From Antedon bifida (lineage: Eukaryota; Echinodermata; Crinoidea; Comatulida; Antedonidae), in NCBI GenBank assembly GCA_963402885.1, contig OY727100.1, positions 9,765,395-9,829,394 of the forward strand: a stretch of DNA of 64,000 nt. Direction: 5' to 3'. A program made the translations under genes and the position numbers. This document shows, piece by piece, positions 37,371 to 50,742 of the stretch. How positions within the stretch are numbered: position 1 is the stretch's first letter; every line of letters starts with the position of its first letter. Below the pieces are notes generated by a model, which did not search any database, was not told the DNA's origin, and saw only the letters and a program-made list of their open reading frames with translations.

Positions 37371-37670
37371 TGTTTCTCCTCTGCTTGGAAACAATCCGCA
37401 GTGATTCCGATCTTCAAATCAGGCAAGAAAATTGATCTAAACAACTATCGTCCTATATCTATCTCCTACTTTGCACTAAATAGGCGTACTCCTGCCTACC
37501 TTTCAACTACTGCATGGTTTTATTTTTATCTTAATGGTCGCTCTCAGCAAGTCTCTTTGATCAGACTCCATCTTCCATTAAATATTGCGCTCTCGGGGTT
37601 CCTTAATGATCTACCCCGGACCTCTTCTATAATCTCTACATTAATTAACTCCCTTCTGTCTAACAAGTGA
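37371..37670 (+). pseudogene. LINE reverse transcriptase fragment, internally deleted
   Basis: The frame reads FSSAWKQSAVIPIFKSGKK and then LNNYRPIS, the classic start of a non-LTR reverse transcriptase domain (jockey/CR1-like group). It then jumps to FYFYLNGRSQQVSL and FLNDLP, which in intact enzymes lie far downstream. The segment with the GVPQGS motif between NIA and FLNDLP is lost, as is the catalytic YADD region. The fragment cannot encode an active enzyme. Assignment to a superclade is by memory of the motif order. Confidence 0.75.
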
Positions 37671-38010
37671 TCACTCCTAATGTTAGCAAAACCAAATCAT
37701 GCTTCTCATCTCTCCTTCTAAGTTAAGAGCCAACAACTTAATTATAAATAAATAACTCTCTTATCCAATCAGTTACCTCTCATAAACACCTTGATTTAAT
37801 CATTGGTAATACTTTTACCTAGAAAACCCCATATCTCATCACTCTGCGAAAAAACTCTATTACCTATACTTGCACGTAATTCTCAATCTGGGTTCAGAAC
37901 TCGATATTCTACCTTTACAAGCACATAAGACACACACATCAATCTTTAAGAGCTCATACAATATTAACATCATTCTAATCTGCCCTACCATGGCTGTTTT
38001 CCTTCAACTA

Positions 38011-38558
38011 CTGCATGGTTTTATTCTTATCTTACTTGTCGCTCTCAGCAAGTCTCTTTGATCAGACTCTATCAGACTATCTTCCATTAAATATTGCTCT
38101 CTCGAGGTTCCTTAATGATCTACCCTGGACCTTTTCTACTATCTCTACATTAATTAACTCCCTGCTGCACTTACTTACAGTATATTGATCCTTATTATGC
38201 CTAATGATAATGCCAACGATACCATAATCTACTAACGCATCGATACACTTTATTGAACAGAAACTAAGTGGTGATCTTCAACTACTCTCTGCATGGTTTT
38301 ATTCTTATCTTACTTGTCGCTCTCAGCAAGTCTCTTTGATCAGACTCTATCTTCCATTAAATATTGCTCTCTCGAGGTTCCTTAATGATCTACCCTGGAC
38401 CTTTTCTACTATCTCTACATTAATTAACTCCCTGCTGCACTTACTTACAGTATATTGATCCTTATTATGCCTAATGATAATGCCAACGATACCATAATCT
38501 ACTAACGCATCGATACACTTTATTGAACAGAAACTAAGTGGTGATCTTCAACTACTCT
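38011..38558 (+). repeat. Tandem duplication inside the LINE mosaic (278/270 bp)
   Basis: Starting at CTGCATGGTT, the block repeats after 278 bp. The first copy has an 8-bp insertion in the CAGACTAT region, so the later part is offset by 270 bp. Apart from that the copies are nearly identical, which points to a recent duplication. Confidence 0.85.
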
Positions 38559-39260
38559 CTATTTGACTAAGTCTAACAAGTATCACTCTTAATGTTAGCA
38601 AACCCAAATCATGCTTCTCATCTCTCCTTCTAAGTTAAGAACTAACAACCTAATTATAAATAAATAACTCTCCTATCCAATCAGTTACCTCTCATAAACA
38701 CCTTGACACCAAATAGATTCTTCTGTGAGCGATCCTTGCACAAGATCAGTTCTTCCATTTTCTTATGTCATCGTTATTGTTTTCTGTGATGTCCTCTTTT
38801 TCTTAATGTATACCTCATGATGTGGTCAGTTTGTTTTCTCTATATCTTTCCAAGTTTCAGTTTCCACAACAATCAATGGAGGCATACTTAATTCTACCAT
38901 AATCTACTAACGCATCGATACACCTTATTGAACAAAAACTAAGCGGTGATCTTCAACTACTCTCTTTTTGGCTAAGTCTAACAAGAGATCACTCTTAATG
39001 TTAATAAAACCAAATCATGCTTCTCATCTCTCCTTCTAAGTTAAGAGCTAACAACTTAATTATAAATAAATAACTCTCCTATCCAATCAGTTACCTCTCA
39101 TAAACACCTTGATTTAATCATTGATAATACTTTTACCTAGAAAACCTCATATCTCTTCACTCTACAAAAAAACTCTATTACTTAAACTTCCTTACACATA
39201 CCTCTAATAAACAGTTCTCTCTCTCCTTCTTGTATAATTCTATCTAAGATAGCCAATGTC

Positions 39261-40361
39261 TTTGTTATTATTTTGTAAAGATTGCTATTATTTATTAATT
39301 TTTTATGTAATAAATTCTAATCTTTATATTAATTTTATGTTTAGTTGTTTGTTCTGAGGATCACTAATAATCAGCTTAAACTACCCTTGTCAAACATGAC
39401 AAAATGAAAATGCAGATCCATCTTTTACACACTGTAATAAAATACAATGTTTGAAAAGTTCAGACAAATCTCTACTAAAATTGTTGGCCTTGTATTTTCT
39501 TGTGGTTTGTCTTGTGTAAGATGGGCGGCATGATGACTCGTATCACTCGTGTTGGAAGCGACACTGTGTCTTTAACTTGATTAAAGTCCTAATGAAAAGG
39601 AAGAAAACTGCGATGAAATGTTGAAAACTTCTGAACATCTAATAACCCAACTAAAAACGTTTTTTTATAGACTAATCAGTTATTTGTTTGATAGTAAGAA
39701 ATTACAGATTTAAGAACTCTACTTCTATATTTTAGTTGAGTGATATTACTTACATAGTGCCTTGATATGCCTTGTTTGTTTGATAGTATTCAAAATTACA
39801 TTTCTGAACTTTCAATACTTGAATACAAAAAAAAGGAAAAATAATTAAATTTGATAGTTTGATACTAGGTACTTTAGTTACTAGTGTAAAATAATACTGT
39901 ACTATAGGCTAAATTATGTATTGTAAAACTGATTTCATTTGTTTTATTAATGAAAAGGAAATTGGCTGAAGTACTGTGTGATTCTTTACCATACATCACA
40001 AGGCCTTTCTGTTGTGTTCAATTAAAATATGATGTAACATGTTGTTCTGGGGGAAAAATATATCATACAAACAAGTTATTAATAAATAGTAATCCGTTTT
40101 TTAAATTATATATTATTTTTTCAATTTCTCTTCAACAAATAGGCTTGTACAGCAGCGAGAGTGAGATAGTGAGAATTTATGGCAAACTCACTTTTTTTTG
40201 CTTTTGATATTTTTTACCCTTCATGATATACACTTACACTCCTCTTCCTTTTGGTAGAATCTACAAAAATAATAAATATAACATTAAATAAACAATAGAA
40301 TCCCTATTAACAGAACATATTTGGGACAAAATGATGAACTAAACGAAAGACATTTGCTGAC
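39261..40361. other. Gene-free AT-rich stretch
   Basis: No feature I can support. A remnant resembling the TATTAAGGGG family (CCCTATTAACAGAACATATT) is at about 40305. Confidence 0.4.
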
Positions 40362-40555
40362 CGCTCGTTTGCCGTAGCAGGACCCAAAATTTGGAACAGA
40401 TTACCAAGTCACATTAAACGACTATAATCAGTTTAAAAAACATTTAAAAGCACTATATTTCAAACAATGTTACGATACTAATTGATGTGAAGCGTCGCTG
40501 ATTATAATTAAATGTTGTATAAATGTGCGCTATACAAGTAATAATAATAATAATG
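40362..40555 (+). mobile_element. 3' end of a LINE with TAA tail
   Basis: The frame RSFAVAGPKIWNRLPSHIKRL matches the usual C-terminal segment of jockey/CR1-type LINE polyproteins (RSF-VAGPK-WN-LP), followed by in-frame stops. The 3' part ends GTGCGCTATACAAG and a short TAATAATAATAATAA tail, as expected for a 5'-truncated LINE. Confidence 0.8.
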
Positions 40556-42238
40556 TTAATGTGTTGTAAAACACAGTTTCTTCTCTATGATATGTCACCC
40601 ATTTTCTAATATTTGTCTAAGTATTGAGAAACTTGGTTAAAAAAACATTTAAAATAAAACATATTTTTTGATTGTTATAATACCTAGATATTTAAACATT
40701 TTAAAAGTGAAATAGACTAAAGATAATAAAATTGATAATCTAATGTTTCAGGATGTTGTAAGGCATGTTTTCAAAAATAAGATTAAACTGAAAACATTAA
40801 AAATGAAGATTAAGGATCTCTCATGAGGTGTCACAAATATACTTCACTTTCGTATTTATTCGATAAATATGATTATATATTGTATGAATTAAATTTAGGT
40901 TTTTTATCTATACGAGAGAAAGAGTTATGCATTTGTTCACATTTACATATGGGGTATCAAAATGACCGGAATTGTACTAGGTTTTAAACTACATTTTCAT
41001 TTGTAATTCCCTAATCAAAAGATATGAGATAGATCAAAGATATAACAAATATGGCAGCTAAAGTGGTGTCTGAAATTCCCACTTTACTCCTCCAGGTTTA
41101 CCCCACATAGAATGTGTTTGTATGTTTGACCAGAATTATACTGGGAAGTTTTAAATATGCCTCCCCAAAACCTCACCTCTAAATCTGCCCCTAGATATTC
41201 TCTAATTATTGGAGTTTTAGATGGTTATACAAAATACTCACTTAAATTACATTGTCTCCTTTCCATAAACAAGAAAAGTATATTCTTGAGATGTGATTTA
41301 AACCTACTTTATTCTAGACTCAATATCATCCACTCTGTTTGTTTAACACTTAATTTCCAAGAAGTTCAAATTAGATTTTTAAAAACTTATCACGTGTAAT
41401 AGCCAGTATTTATTCTCCAAACGATCAATCACCCCCAAAAATCTGTTTAAGTGGTCAATTTTGTGATCTAAAGAAGTTTTTGGCAAGCTTTTATCAGAGG
41501 CTAAACACATTTAATGATAGAGGTAGTTGGTCTAATGGCAGCTTGTGGATGGGCTAGGCTTACCGGGTGTAGCATACAAATTGATGTAAAGTGTTGGGAA
41601 ACTTATATCAGGAATGTACACTTGATAAAGGTGACACTCCTAAGATGTTCACTGCAGGCAGACTGTTTTAGCAGAGCAGGCTACTAATAGTACATTTTAT
41701 GATCTTATATCATGGTATAGCATGCTCACTGACAGCAGTAGTAGGTTCATCCTAGGCTGATCAGATCGCAGCAGACAACGATGTGATGATACAATAATTT
41801 GAACAACAGGAAATCTGTGGCCTGTGAAAAGTTAATGAACTTGAAAATAAGTTTGTATTAGTTATAAGCTTACAGTTGAAACTAAAACACAATTTAACAA
41901 ATCATTTCCTTTTAAAAACAAGTTCCAATTAATAGCTTATTAATTTTAAGGGTTTTATTTCAATAATATTCAGTTTATTGCTATTTATTATTACAAAGTA
42001 AACACATTTGACATTAATTAAGTTATACGATCAAACTATATTTTTACATTGGAAATATCAATACTGTATACCTTTGGCCTATGCTACATTTCCCCATTTT
42101 TCATGTTTTTGGTTAAATGAAATTTGTTTCCCCCTCTAACTTATTTATTTAGAATTTGAAGCGAATTTCAATAATTAAAAAAATGTATAAGAAACATGTA
42201 TTACAAAAAAAGAAATTCCTATGATCAAACCTCTCATT

Positions 42239-42360
42239 GGAATACTCCTATTAAGTGGACACAAAACCAACAAGGAGCAACATATTTGAACACTACAGCA
42301 AACCCCTATTATTATTAGGGGGAAACTTTGTTGGATCATGAAGGTGTCCCCTATATCACA
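42239..42360 (+). repeat. TATTAAGGGGACAC palindromic family copy
   Basis: CTCCTATTAAGTGGACAC, CAACAAGGAG and, after about 60 bp, CCCCTATTATTATTAGGGGG, AAACTTTGTTGG and GGTGTCCCCTAT. The outer parts are inverted relative to each other. Confidence 0.6.
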
Positions 42361-42724
42361 TTCCCTATAATTTAAGATATATTACTTATCGATAATTCCC
42401 ATTGGCACAAAAGGGCAGTCTTGCAGTACTTTTGGAATCCTTTGGGAATAGGGATTTGGGTTCATACGACAAACGACTACTAGGAAATTAGATTAATTGA
42501 CAGGAGACAAACAAACATTTCTCAATAATCCGCTATACATGTTAATAAATAAATTCATCATAAACAAATTATATTTCACAGAAAAAAAAAGGACTAATCA
42601 AACAATATATAATAATACAGATCTGTATAAATATCATATACAGTAAAACCCATCCATTAATTACACTTTCATGTGCAACAAATGAAAGGCATTATTTGTT
42701 TTAATCTATGGTCAATTTCTATTC

Positions 42725-42790
42725 AGGGGACATTCTTTTGTGGACACTTTGTTCAGACCTAATGGTGTCCACTTTTATGAGAGTTCCATT
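42725..42790 (+). repeat. TATTAAGGGGACAC palindromic family copy, decayed
   Basis: GGGGACATTCTTTTGTGGAC, ACTTTGTTCAGACC and GGTGTCCACTTTTATGAGAG keep the family order. Confidence 0.45.
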
Positions 42791-45644
42791 TTCTTGAAAT
42801 GCCCTTTTCAATGAACTACAGACCAGAAGCGTAAGTGGTGGCAATAGCCTATAACTTGCTCATAATGATTTTTGCTTCCTTTGTTGGACACTTATGAAAA
42901 TATGGGGGCTATGGGCTTGATTAATATAGGTTATTGAACCTTCAAAATGAAAATATTTATGTGGTAATGAAAATATACATGTTACAATATTGTAACATAG
43001 CATTAGCTGATGAGCAACATTAATCTGTGTATGTCACCCTAATTTTCTCAGGGACGCAACACATGACTGATTTTATAATAGGCAGGGGTAAAGTTAAGGA
43101 ACAAGGGGTCGTTACACTCAGTTCAATATACGTCTACTGAAGGACGATTATGTTTAGTTAAACCAAATTACACTATGTTAATTGTAGAGTTCAACCATAA
43201 TTACTGACTGGGGAACGTGAAGCTAAGTGTTCCAGTTGCTTCACAAGAAAAAGTGAATAATGGTGTAATAATGTTGATTCCTAACATTAGTAGGAACAGA
43301 TCCAGGATTTGTTTAATGAGAAAGTGCAACATAGAAATAGATTTAAAAAAGTAGTAGCAGTAATTTATTTTCTTTCAAAAGGAGTATCTAGGATTCTCTA
43401 GCAAGCAAAAAAAAAAGTAAAATTGCAAGACAAAAAGTATTTTAATGATATTTTAACAATTTCATCAAGCAGATATATAACATCTAAAAAGACAAATCTA
43501 GGTCTATTTATGCACCTATAGACAAATGTTGTGTTGACACAGATATTTGTGGTTCAGCACGACTACTTCAGCAGCTTTAAATGGAGACTACAGTACTTAA
43601 TATCTTGTACCTATTTTCCTGTGTCATACTCCGTTTCCGCACAGTTCTAAATATCCCAGATTTCAGCTAGATACCTAAGCTGGACTGTGTTTTCTTCAAT
43701 CATATTTAGTTGAATCTGACATATTTCGAAAACAGAAACACTTAATGGTAGAATAGTCAGTACTTAAGCAATTTTGTTTGTAAGATTTTTTTTGTGTAAA
43801 ATACAAAATAATGTATATATAGATTATCTATGTTCTTCAACATAAATTTCCTTTGAATTTGAAATATAAAACAACTGTACAATATTCGGGACAATATTTT
43901 CACATCGGTTCAACAACACCTTAATAAAGTGTGGAAAAACTGCTTACAAAAATAGTGTTCCTGAGGCCATAGCTTGAAGTATTTTATTTAAATAAATCTA
44001 AAAAAAAAAGTGGACAAACATAATATAACTGAATAGTTTAATGAAACAAACAATATCATTAAATAAGTACAGTAAGAAAGTGGAAGGAAAGGGAGGGGGA
44101 GGGTTGGAAGGTTGCCTTCCAATTTTTAATAAGCTTTACACTTTTTTATAATATTTTTCCAGCAGTACCGTATCTGATCAAGACCTGTGTGATGATAATG
44201 ATGGCGTCAACTTGAGGTTGTAAGTTCAAGATGCATCTCATTGGGTCATCGATGTCCCGCATCCCATGTTGAGGTGTTAATTTGATTGGGAAGTGCTACT
44301 CTTCTTGTAATATGACCAATGAAATAATTACTCTATGACCAGCTGTTAGAGTCAAAGTATGAGATCAGAGTTCAACATTTTTGTTTGTTTAAATAACAGT
44401 TTTTGGGGTTTTTTTCAGTTTTTTTTATGACCAATTTCTAATCAGTACTGCCGTTACAAGATTAGAGGCCAGGAACAACTGATCACTTTATAATTACATA
44501 ATTACAGTACATTGGTAGCAAAAACTATAAACTGTTCTTATGTTTGTTTGTTTTTTCTGTAAAGGGGTTAAACCAGAGAAATCTTTTTTTGTGTTGTTTT
44601 CTGGCAATAAAAGTTTTAAAGAAAATGTAGCTAGAAAACTTCAACTTCAATGTCAACCTCTGTATTAAAAAAATTATAACCATAATCAGACTTCTTATAT
44701 TATAATTATTAACTGATTATAAAATGATATATGTCCAAAAAGTACATAACTATAGCATGCAAACATGAAGCTATATGCAACACACCAGGATGGTGACTTT
44801 GAAAATGTTTATAGCCAGTAGCAGGAACAAATATAAAAATGCTAGACCATTGAACATAAATTAAATTATTGAAATAGAGAGCAGCACTACCAAGTATAAG
44901 TAGAATGTCATGCTTTCAAAGCTCAAATTAATCAATTATCTGAGTACTTATTTTTAGAAACTAGTACACTTGGTAAAGCTCTACTATGTAACAATACGAA
45001 ATGACTCCCTAAAGTATTAAAGTATGTATTTCACATTACTTTTTATTGACTAAGATGTAAAGGACAAACGACCTTGAAAAAAAGCACCAGACGAAAATGT
45101 ACACATTATTATTTAATATTTGATTTATAATACTTTTAACACAGTCATAATAACATAATTACCAAGACCTCCTAAACTGTAAACTATTCGTATCCATCGG
45201 CAAAAAAATTATGTCATCCTAAAATTACAAACACCTGTATAAACATAGCATAGCAGCTGAGATGTTACATTTCTATGTAAATCGAAATGGATGATGGTTA
45301 TTGGTTTGTGAACATGCTGGGAAAAAGAGTTTATTTGAAGTTTATCGTATATATAAATCACCATTTGAGAAATCAAATTAGTAAAACATTCACAGCGACA
45401 AAGGTTTTTATCACAAGATATAATTAATCAATGTTCTAATTTGAAATTTTATGTTTTAAAACATTATTAGATTATACTTTATATATAGCAATAGTTGGTT
45501 ATATGGAAATTAATTGTAGCCTAAATCTTCAAATATTGTCTCTTCTGTAATAAAACTGAGTCAATGTCCACAAAGTTAAAAACAAGTAAGCTATATGGGA
45601 ATCTATATTTCAAATATATTACAACAAATTAAACAAGAACACAC

Positions 45645-46010
45645 ATTTAAAAACTCATTGAAAAGAGAGGAAAACTCATTTAAACAATAGGAACACTCAT
45701 TCAAAAGAGAGGGTACTAATTCACAAGAGGGTGATGCTCATTGAAAAGAGGACACTCATTTAAAAAAAGAGGAACACTCATTAAAAAGAGAGGTAAACTC
45801 ATTTTAAAAATAGGAACACTCATTTTAAAGAGAAGGGTACTAATTCACAAGAGGGTGATACTCATTGAAAAGAGGACACTCATTTAAAAGAGAGGGACAC
45901 TCATTGAAAAGAGAGGAAAACTCATTTTAAAAATAGGAACACTCATTTTAAATTCAATGGCGGGAAGGACAATTATTCACAAAAAGGAAGGACACTCACT
46001 CACTCATTTT
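45645..46010 (+). repeat. Minisatellite (20-bp units, 123-bp higher-order period)
   Basis: Short units such as GGAACACTCATTTAAAAGAG repeat about eighteen times. AAACTCATTT recurs at 45672, 45795 and 45918, exactly 123 bp apart, and the intervening unit variants (for example GGGTACTAATTCACAAGAGG) recur in the same order. The word GAGGACACT links the unit to the dispersed GGGGACAC family. Confidence 0.9.
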
Positions 46011-46662
46011 CAGTGTGAAAAATTAAATGAAAAAGAAAATAAAAAGAAAGAATGAGGAACACCAATTGCCACCTTCAGAAGGGGCATTATTTAAAATGGG
46101 AAAGGATCTATATCAATATAAAATATACATTTTTAGCAACAAGGCTATTTAGTGACACTTACATACATACATTTTATTAGATTAATGTTTAGTAGAGCTT
46201 AATCTGTATTGCACCTGTGCCCACCTGGACCTGGTAATTATAAGTTGCTATCAAAAATGCAAATATATTTATAACAGCATACAATGCTAGGTGGTTTTAG
46301 TACTATTATAATATCAAACACATCAGTTTACACCTCAGGTGAGCACAATCATCTGTACACCTGTGTACATCCAGGTATAGGTAGATAAATCAAATGAAAT
46401 ATCATAGCTACTTAAATTATGATAATCTGCTAAGGGTATAAGGATTGACAGTATCTACATTGGTTGGTGGCAATGTCCTGTAGTGATGAGAACAATGTGT
46501 CTGTAACTTAAATTTATCTCTTATAAACACCTGGGAAGAACAGGTAAGCTAATAAAACCCAACATGGCATCAACAAAAAAGTTTCAAGATATTTAAATAC
46601 TGTGAATATACAGTCTCCAAATTAAGATCCATCCATTTAAAATCTTCTACTTAATTACTTCT

Positions 46663-46960
46663 AAAGCCTTGTTCACACTGGACTTTAAAAATGGTAAATT
46701 TAACTAAGGTAACTTACCCAAAATTTGACCATTGTTTGCACTAGTTTTACCATGAAATTACCAAAATGTAACCGTGATGTTAAAAACTATGATTGACTCG
46801 CATGGTGAAGGTCATGTGTTTACCCACACTCTAATTGGACTTGACCAAGTTCCAATGGCCAGACAGTGGTCGGTAAAAGTAATCATTGTATTGGTGTTGG
46901 TCAATTTAGCCGACGACTCAGTTAATTTGACCAAATTAAGTCCAGTGTAACCAAGGCTTT
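46663..46960 (+). mobile_element. MITE with 24-bp terminal inverted repeats
   Basis: Left end AAAGCCTTGTTCACACTGGA and CTTTA; right end, reverse-complemented, AAAGCCTTGGTTACACTGGA and CTTA. About 298 bp, with no transposase frame. No clear target-site duplication (CTT-rich on both sides). Superfamily is not assigned. Confidence 0.8.
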
Positions 46961-49183
46961 CTTTCACATGAAGATCTTGCTGAATGTACACTTTCGATAT
47001 AGGTTAGAAAAAGGTCACTTTTCAATCATAATTCATGGAGCTTACTTTCTCAATACGTGCCATTTGGATGAACATAATTTGATAATATAACTCACATGAA
47101 AAACTTAACAAAATGAATGAGTTATAACAATGAATTGACAATACCTGATTGTTGATAGTTTAAATGTGATTAATGTATACTTTTACTTTCATTATCAAAA
47201 AAATATGTTCGTGGCACAAAGTGGCACTGTTATTCAAATAGAAAATAAATAATTAATATTCTTTGACAACTATCACATAAATTACTCATTAAACCAAGTC
47301 TCATAACAAAATGTCTGAAATTATACACTCACATACATTATCCTGTCTAGTGACAATATACAGCATGCAGTAGCGGGTCTGCTGACATCAACCTTCTTAT
47401 TGGACATTGTACACCGTCTTCAGACACTATATACAGTAGCTGATTGGTCAGTGCATTAGCTTCATAAGACAGGCGATCAGCCCCATCAATGTTTTTAAAT
47501 AGATTTTTTTAGAGGGTTAGGTTAATATTTAGGAGTTATGGTTGGGCATGTTGTTGTCAACTGTAGACTGATTCAGCTGAATTTTCATTATAAACAGACA
47601 TTAGTTATAGTAATAATTGGATCAAAATATGATTTCAGTAATTAGCATAAAGTCACATTAAGTGCCTTTATAAAGCCGTAACAAATTAAAAGTCAAAGCT
47701 GCAAGTTTCAGAGGAAAGTATTGGATGACAGAAAATAACTATACAAAGCATTTTTTCCAGGGTAAAATTACATTTAATATTCAGAACAAAAGTCTGTAAT
47801 CTTATAACATTCCCTCGATAAATCAAGATATGAAATTAATTTGTGTAATATCATGAATTCAATTCCCAACCTAATGCAGGAGATTCCAAAATGGAAATCG
47901 GAAACTTACGTTTTACCCGGTTTATTTCAATAGTATTACAGTAGCTTAATGTATACATAGATTACAACATATTCAACTTATAAAGCATATTCTGTGTTTG
48001 ATATCAGTCCATAATTGGTGCAATGTCATGAATTGGATTCCCAACCTAATCTTAAGGATTTCAAAATGGAAACGAGAAAATTAGGTTGTGTCCAAATTGT
48101 CACTGCCACAGTAGCATTAGAAGGCTTTACCTTTGAATGCATGTTAATTACGTTATGTGCCCACATGAGAGCCTTTGTTACTAAACACAAACAGATAAGC
48201 GTTCTTTGTCCCTTTTGGCATCTACTTTAATGATATTCTAGAGTTAAATGTTGATTACTTTTTTTTTTTTATCATTGTACACATATTGACAAGCATTCAT
48301 TGCACCTTTTTACAGCATATTAACAGTTTCACGATCATCATGCTGGTCTATATTCACCTGTCTTTATTAGAATTGCCATATCAAATCAAATTGATATTAT
48401 TATGGGTATTATTTGGGTATCAATAAAATTCACTAGGAGACAATGCAATGTACAGGCTTTAAATTTTATAGTTTTTTCAAATACCTGTCCTGAAAATCTC
48501 TCAAATGGTTTTCTATTGCCAACATGAATGTTTTATTACTTATCTTTCAAAATATTTAGGTCTTAATTCTTTTGAATGTGCATTCTACTGTATGTACACG
48601 GGACAAATAGCTTTATGTCCCATCTAAGGATACAATCAATATGGTACAGGCAGGTCTAGAACATGGTAGTCAGATATTCCTTCATCACTATGCCATATAT
48701 CTCGCAACATGCCATATCGGTAACAAAAAAGCAACACAATTTGAAACAATGATTTTATAAGTTTTACCTTTTTTAAAAAAATGTGTCCTGAAAATCTCCC
48801 AAATGGTTTTCTATTGTCAACTTAAATGTTGTGTTACTTATCTTCTACATTCAAAATACATGCACCATAATACTCACTTGTCATATTTCATAGAAACTTT
48901 TGTAATATTTTGTCCCCCTAGATTATTCTATTGACAGGTCTGGGCCCCGAAGGTTCCCCAAACATTAACTAAGACTCACAGGAATAAATGGCACTCATTA
49001 AAGTGTATTAGATAAAACGTGAGGTGTCAGAACTTACATCAAACAAAATAAACACAATATTGTTTTTTTGGCGACTTAGCTTGTTTTGAAAGTTTGAGAT
49101 AAAATATAAATAATTTCATACTCGTTAAATAGTGTGTCTACTCCAGGCATTAATATAGTTATTTTAATAAAACAAAATTAAAC

Positions 49184-49214
49184 AATATAATAATAATAAT
49201 AATATTATATTGTT
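49184..49214 (+). repeat. Palindromic AT/TAA microsatellite
   Basis: AACAATATAATAATAATAAT continues into ATTATATTGTT, so the whole can fold on itself. Confidence 0.7.
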
Positions 49215-49499
49215 GTTTTCAGGGGAGAGGTAATGATATTAATAGTTTGTTAAAAATAGATATCGGAGAGTAGTTAGTTTTAGCCTACAAAAGGGGGAGT
49301 GTGTGTCCCTGGGGCTATCCACCTGGATTCACCCCAGTTCCATGTACACACTTTTGTTCATGCCCACCCTGCACACAGTTTGTGTCAAAATACATTTGCA
49401 TTTTTGTAGCATTCAAATGTATCTACAAATGTATCTACTAACCTTTTTGTATTTCTTTATATATTTATTTGTATCTAACCATTACAATACCTCCTTTGT

Positions 49500-49565
49500 G
49501 ACACCCTTATTAAATGAACACTCGTTTGGGTCCCGAAAGTGTCCTCTTAATAGAAGTTCTATTTC
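49500..49565 (+). repeat. TATTAAGGGGACAC palindromic family, clearest copy
   Basis: Left arm TTATTAAATGAACACTCG and TTTGGG; right arm, reverse-complemented, CTATTAAGAGGACACTTTCG and GG. The two arms meet at GGTCCC, giving an imperfect palindrome of about 50 bp. Confidence 0.7.
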
Positions 49566-50742
49566 ATATCAAATTTTTTGTGTATATTGATATTGTATTG
49601 TATGTTAAACTAGGGTCCGGTAACATTAGTTCATTGGTCTCAAAACACGGATGGACAAGATCATGTCACACAATCTTGATGACATCGCTGTTCCTGATCT
49701 TTAGTCACAACCAACATGCTTTTGATTTATAAAATATGGATTTAATAATCTTGTGAAAACAAAGATTTATTGTTTTAATATGAAAAATTACATACAAATC
49801 ATTCACAGCTGTGTATGCATTACACATTCTGACAATATTAGTGAAGCACATAACCGTACAGTAAAAAGATCTTTCAAGCAAAGATGAATTCTATAACATT
49901 TTGACAAACGTTAAATTGACCAAATATAGTTCAATAAACGATAAAATAATTAACAGAATGCTTAAATTGTATATTTTAAATGAATAATTGTCTTGTTATC
50001 TTTCTAAATTATTGTCTCACCATGGACCATTTTGTAAGAACGTTATATAATGTAGTAAATGTTATCTATGTAAAATGTTAAAAATAAAAAAATACTGGGC
50101 TTTGTGCAGGTTTTCGTTTAAATGAATTCTGTTCTTACTATGATTGTTGTACTGTTTTACTAATAATATAATAATAAAAAACAACAGATATAAAAAATTA
50201 ATCGCCTAATTTGTGTTTTTCACAAGGCAATTTTAGCTTACTTATGATACATATTTACTATTACAAAAAAAAAAATCGGCAAGGTCTGCAACTTTAATTA
50301 CATCTAGAACCAGAGATGTTAACTTAATTTTCAACTACAGACATTTATCATTTAAACAAAGTTGTAGGAAAGTATTGCTGACAGTGACATTTGACGCATG
50401 GATAGAACGGGAAAGACTCGCAATCTGATTAAAGCCATCTGGGTAATAAATCGCGAATACGTCTGTCTCAAAAATGCTTCCTTAAAAAAATGGTATAGGG
50501 AGGAACTTGGTGTGGTGAGACTGATGTAAAGGGGGCATTTTTATATCCGCACTAGTTTTGCCTGCCCTGAGGGGTGAAACCTCCTTTAAAGTTTGTGTTG
50601 ATGCTTGATTGGGTTTGATGGCAAAATAACCATGAACTGTAATAAAACGCTCTACATATTAATATCATTGCATAAACTAAATGTGACGTTCTTATATATA
50701 ATTTTTTCTTTTATTAATCAATCAAAGATAATATATTTAAAG

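Larger units (their letters stand above)
37148..39260 (+). mobile_element. Mosaic of LINE (non-LTR retrotransposon) fragments
   Basis: Segments with similarity to a reverse transcriptase frame are shuffled and repeated. Block A occurs at 37148-37332 and 38711-38895. Block B is a direct tandem pair at 38011-38288 and 38289-38558, with a diverged relative at 37508-37666. Block C begins at 37658, 38571 and 38976 with GTCTAACAAG. Block C contains AATGTTAGCAAAACCAAATC-type sequence and then words resembling the RT thumb region. All frames are broken. The layout suggests repeated local duplication after insertion. Confidence 0.75.
40556..45644. other. Gene-free stretch with scattered repeats
   Basis: It holds palindromic-family copies (42239-42360 and 42725-42790), a fragment with CAGATCCAGGATTT (about 43305), and AT-rich sequence. 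No coding frame is supported. Confidence 0.45.
46961..50742. other. Gene-free stretch with local duplications
   Basis: Two local duplications are visible. TCATGAATT-CCCAACCTAAT segments lie at about 47850-47910 and 48015-48080. CCTGAAAATCTC-CAAATGG segments lie at 48487-48548 and 48784-48844. A palindromic AT microsatellite lies at 49184-49214. No coding frame is supported. Confidence 0.5.
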
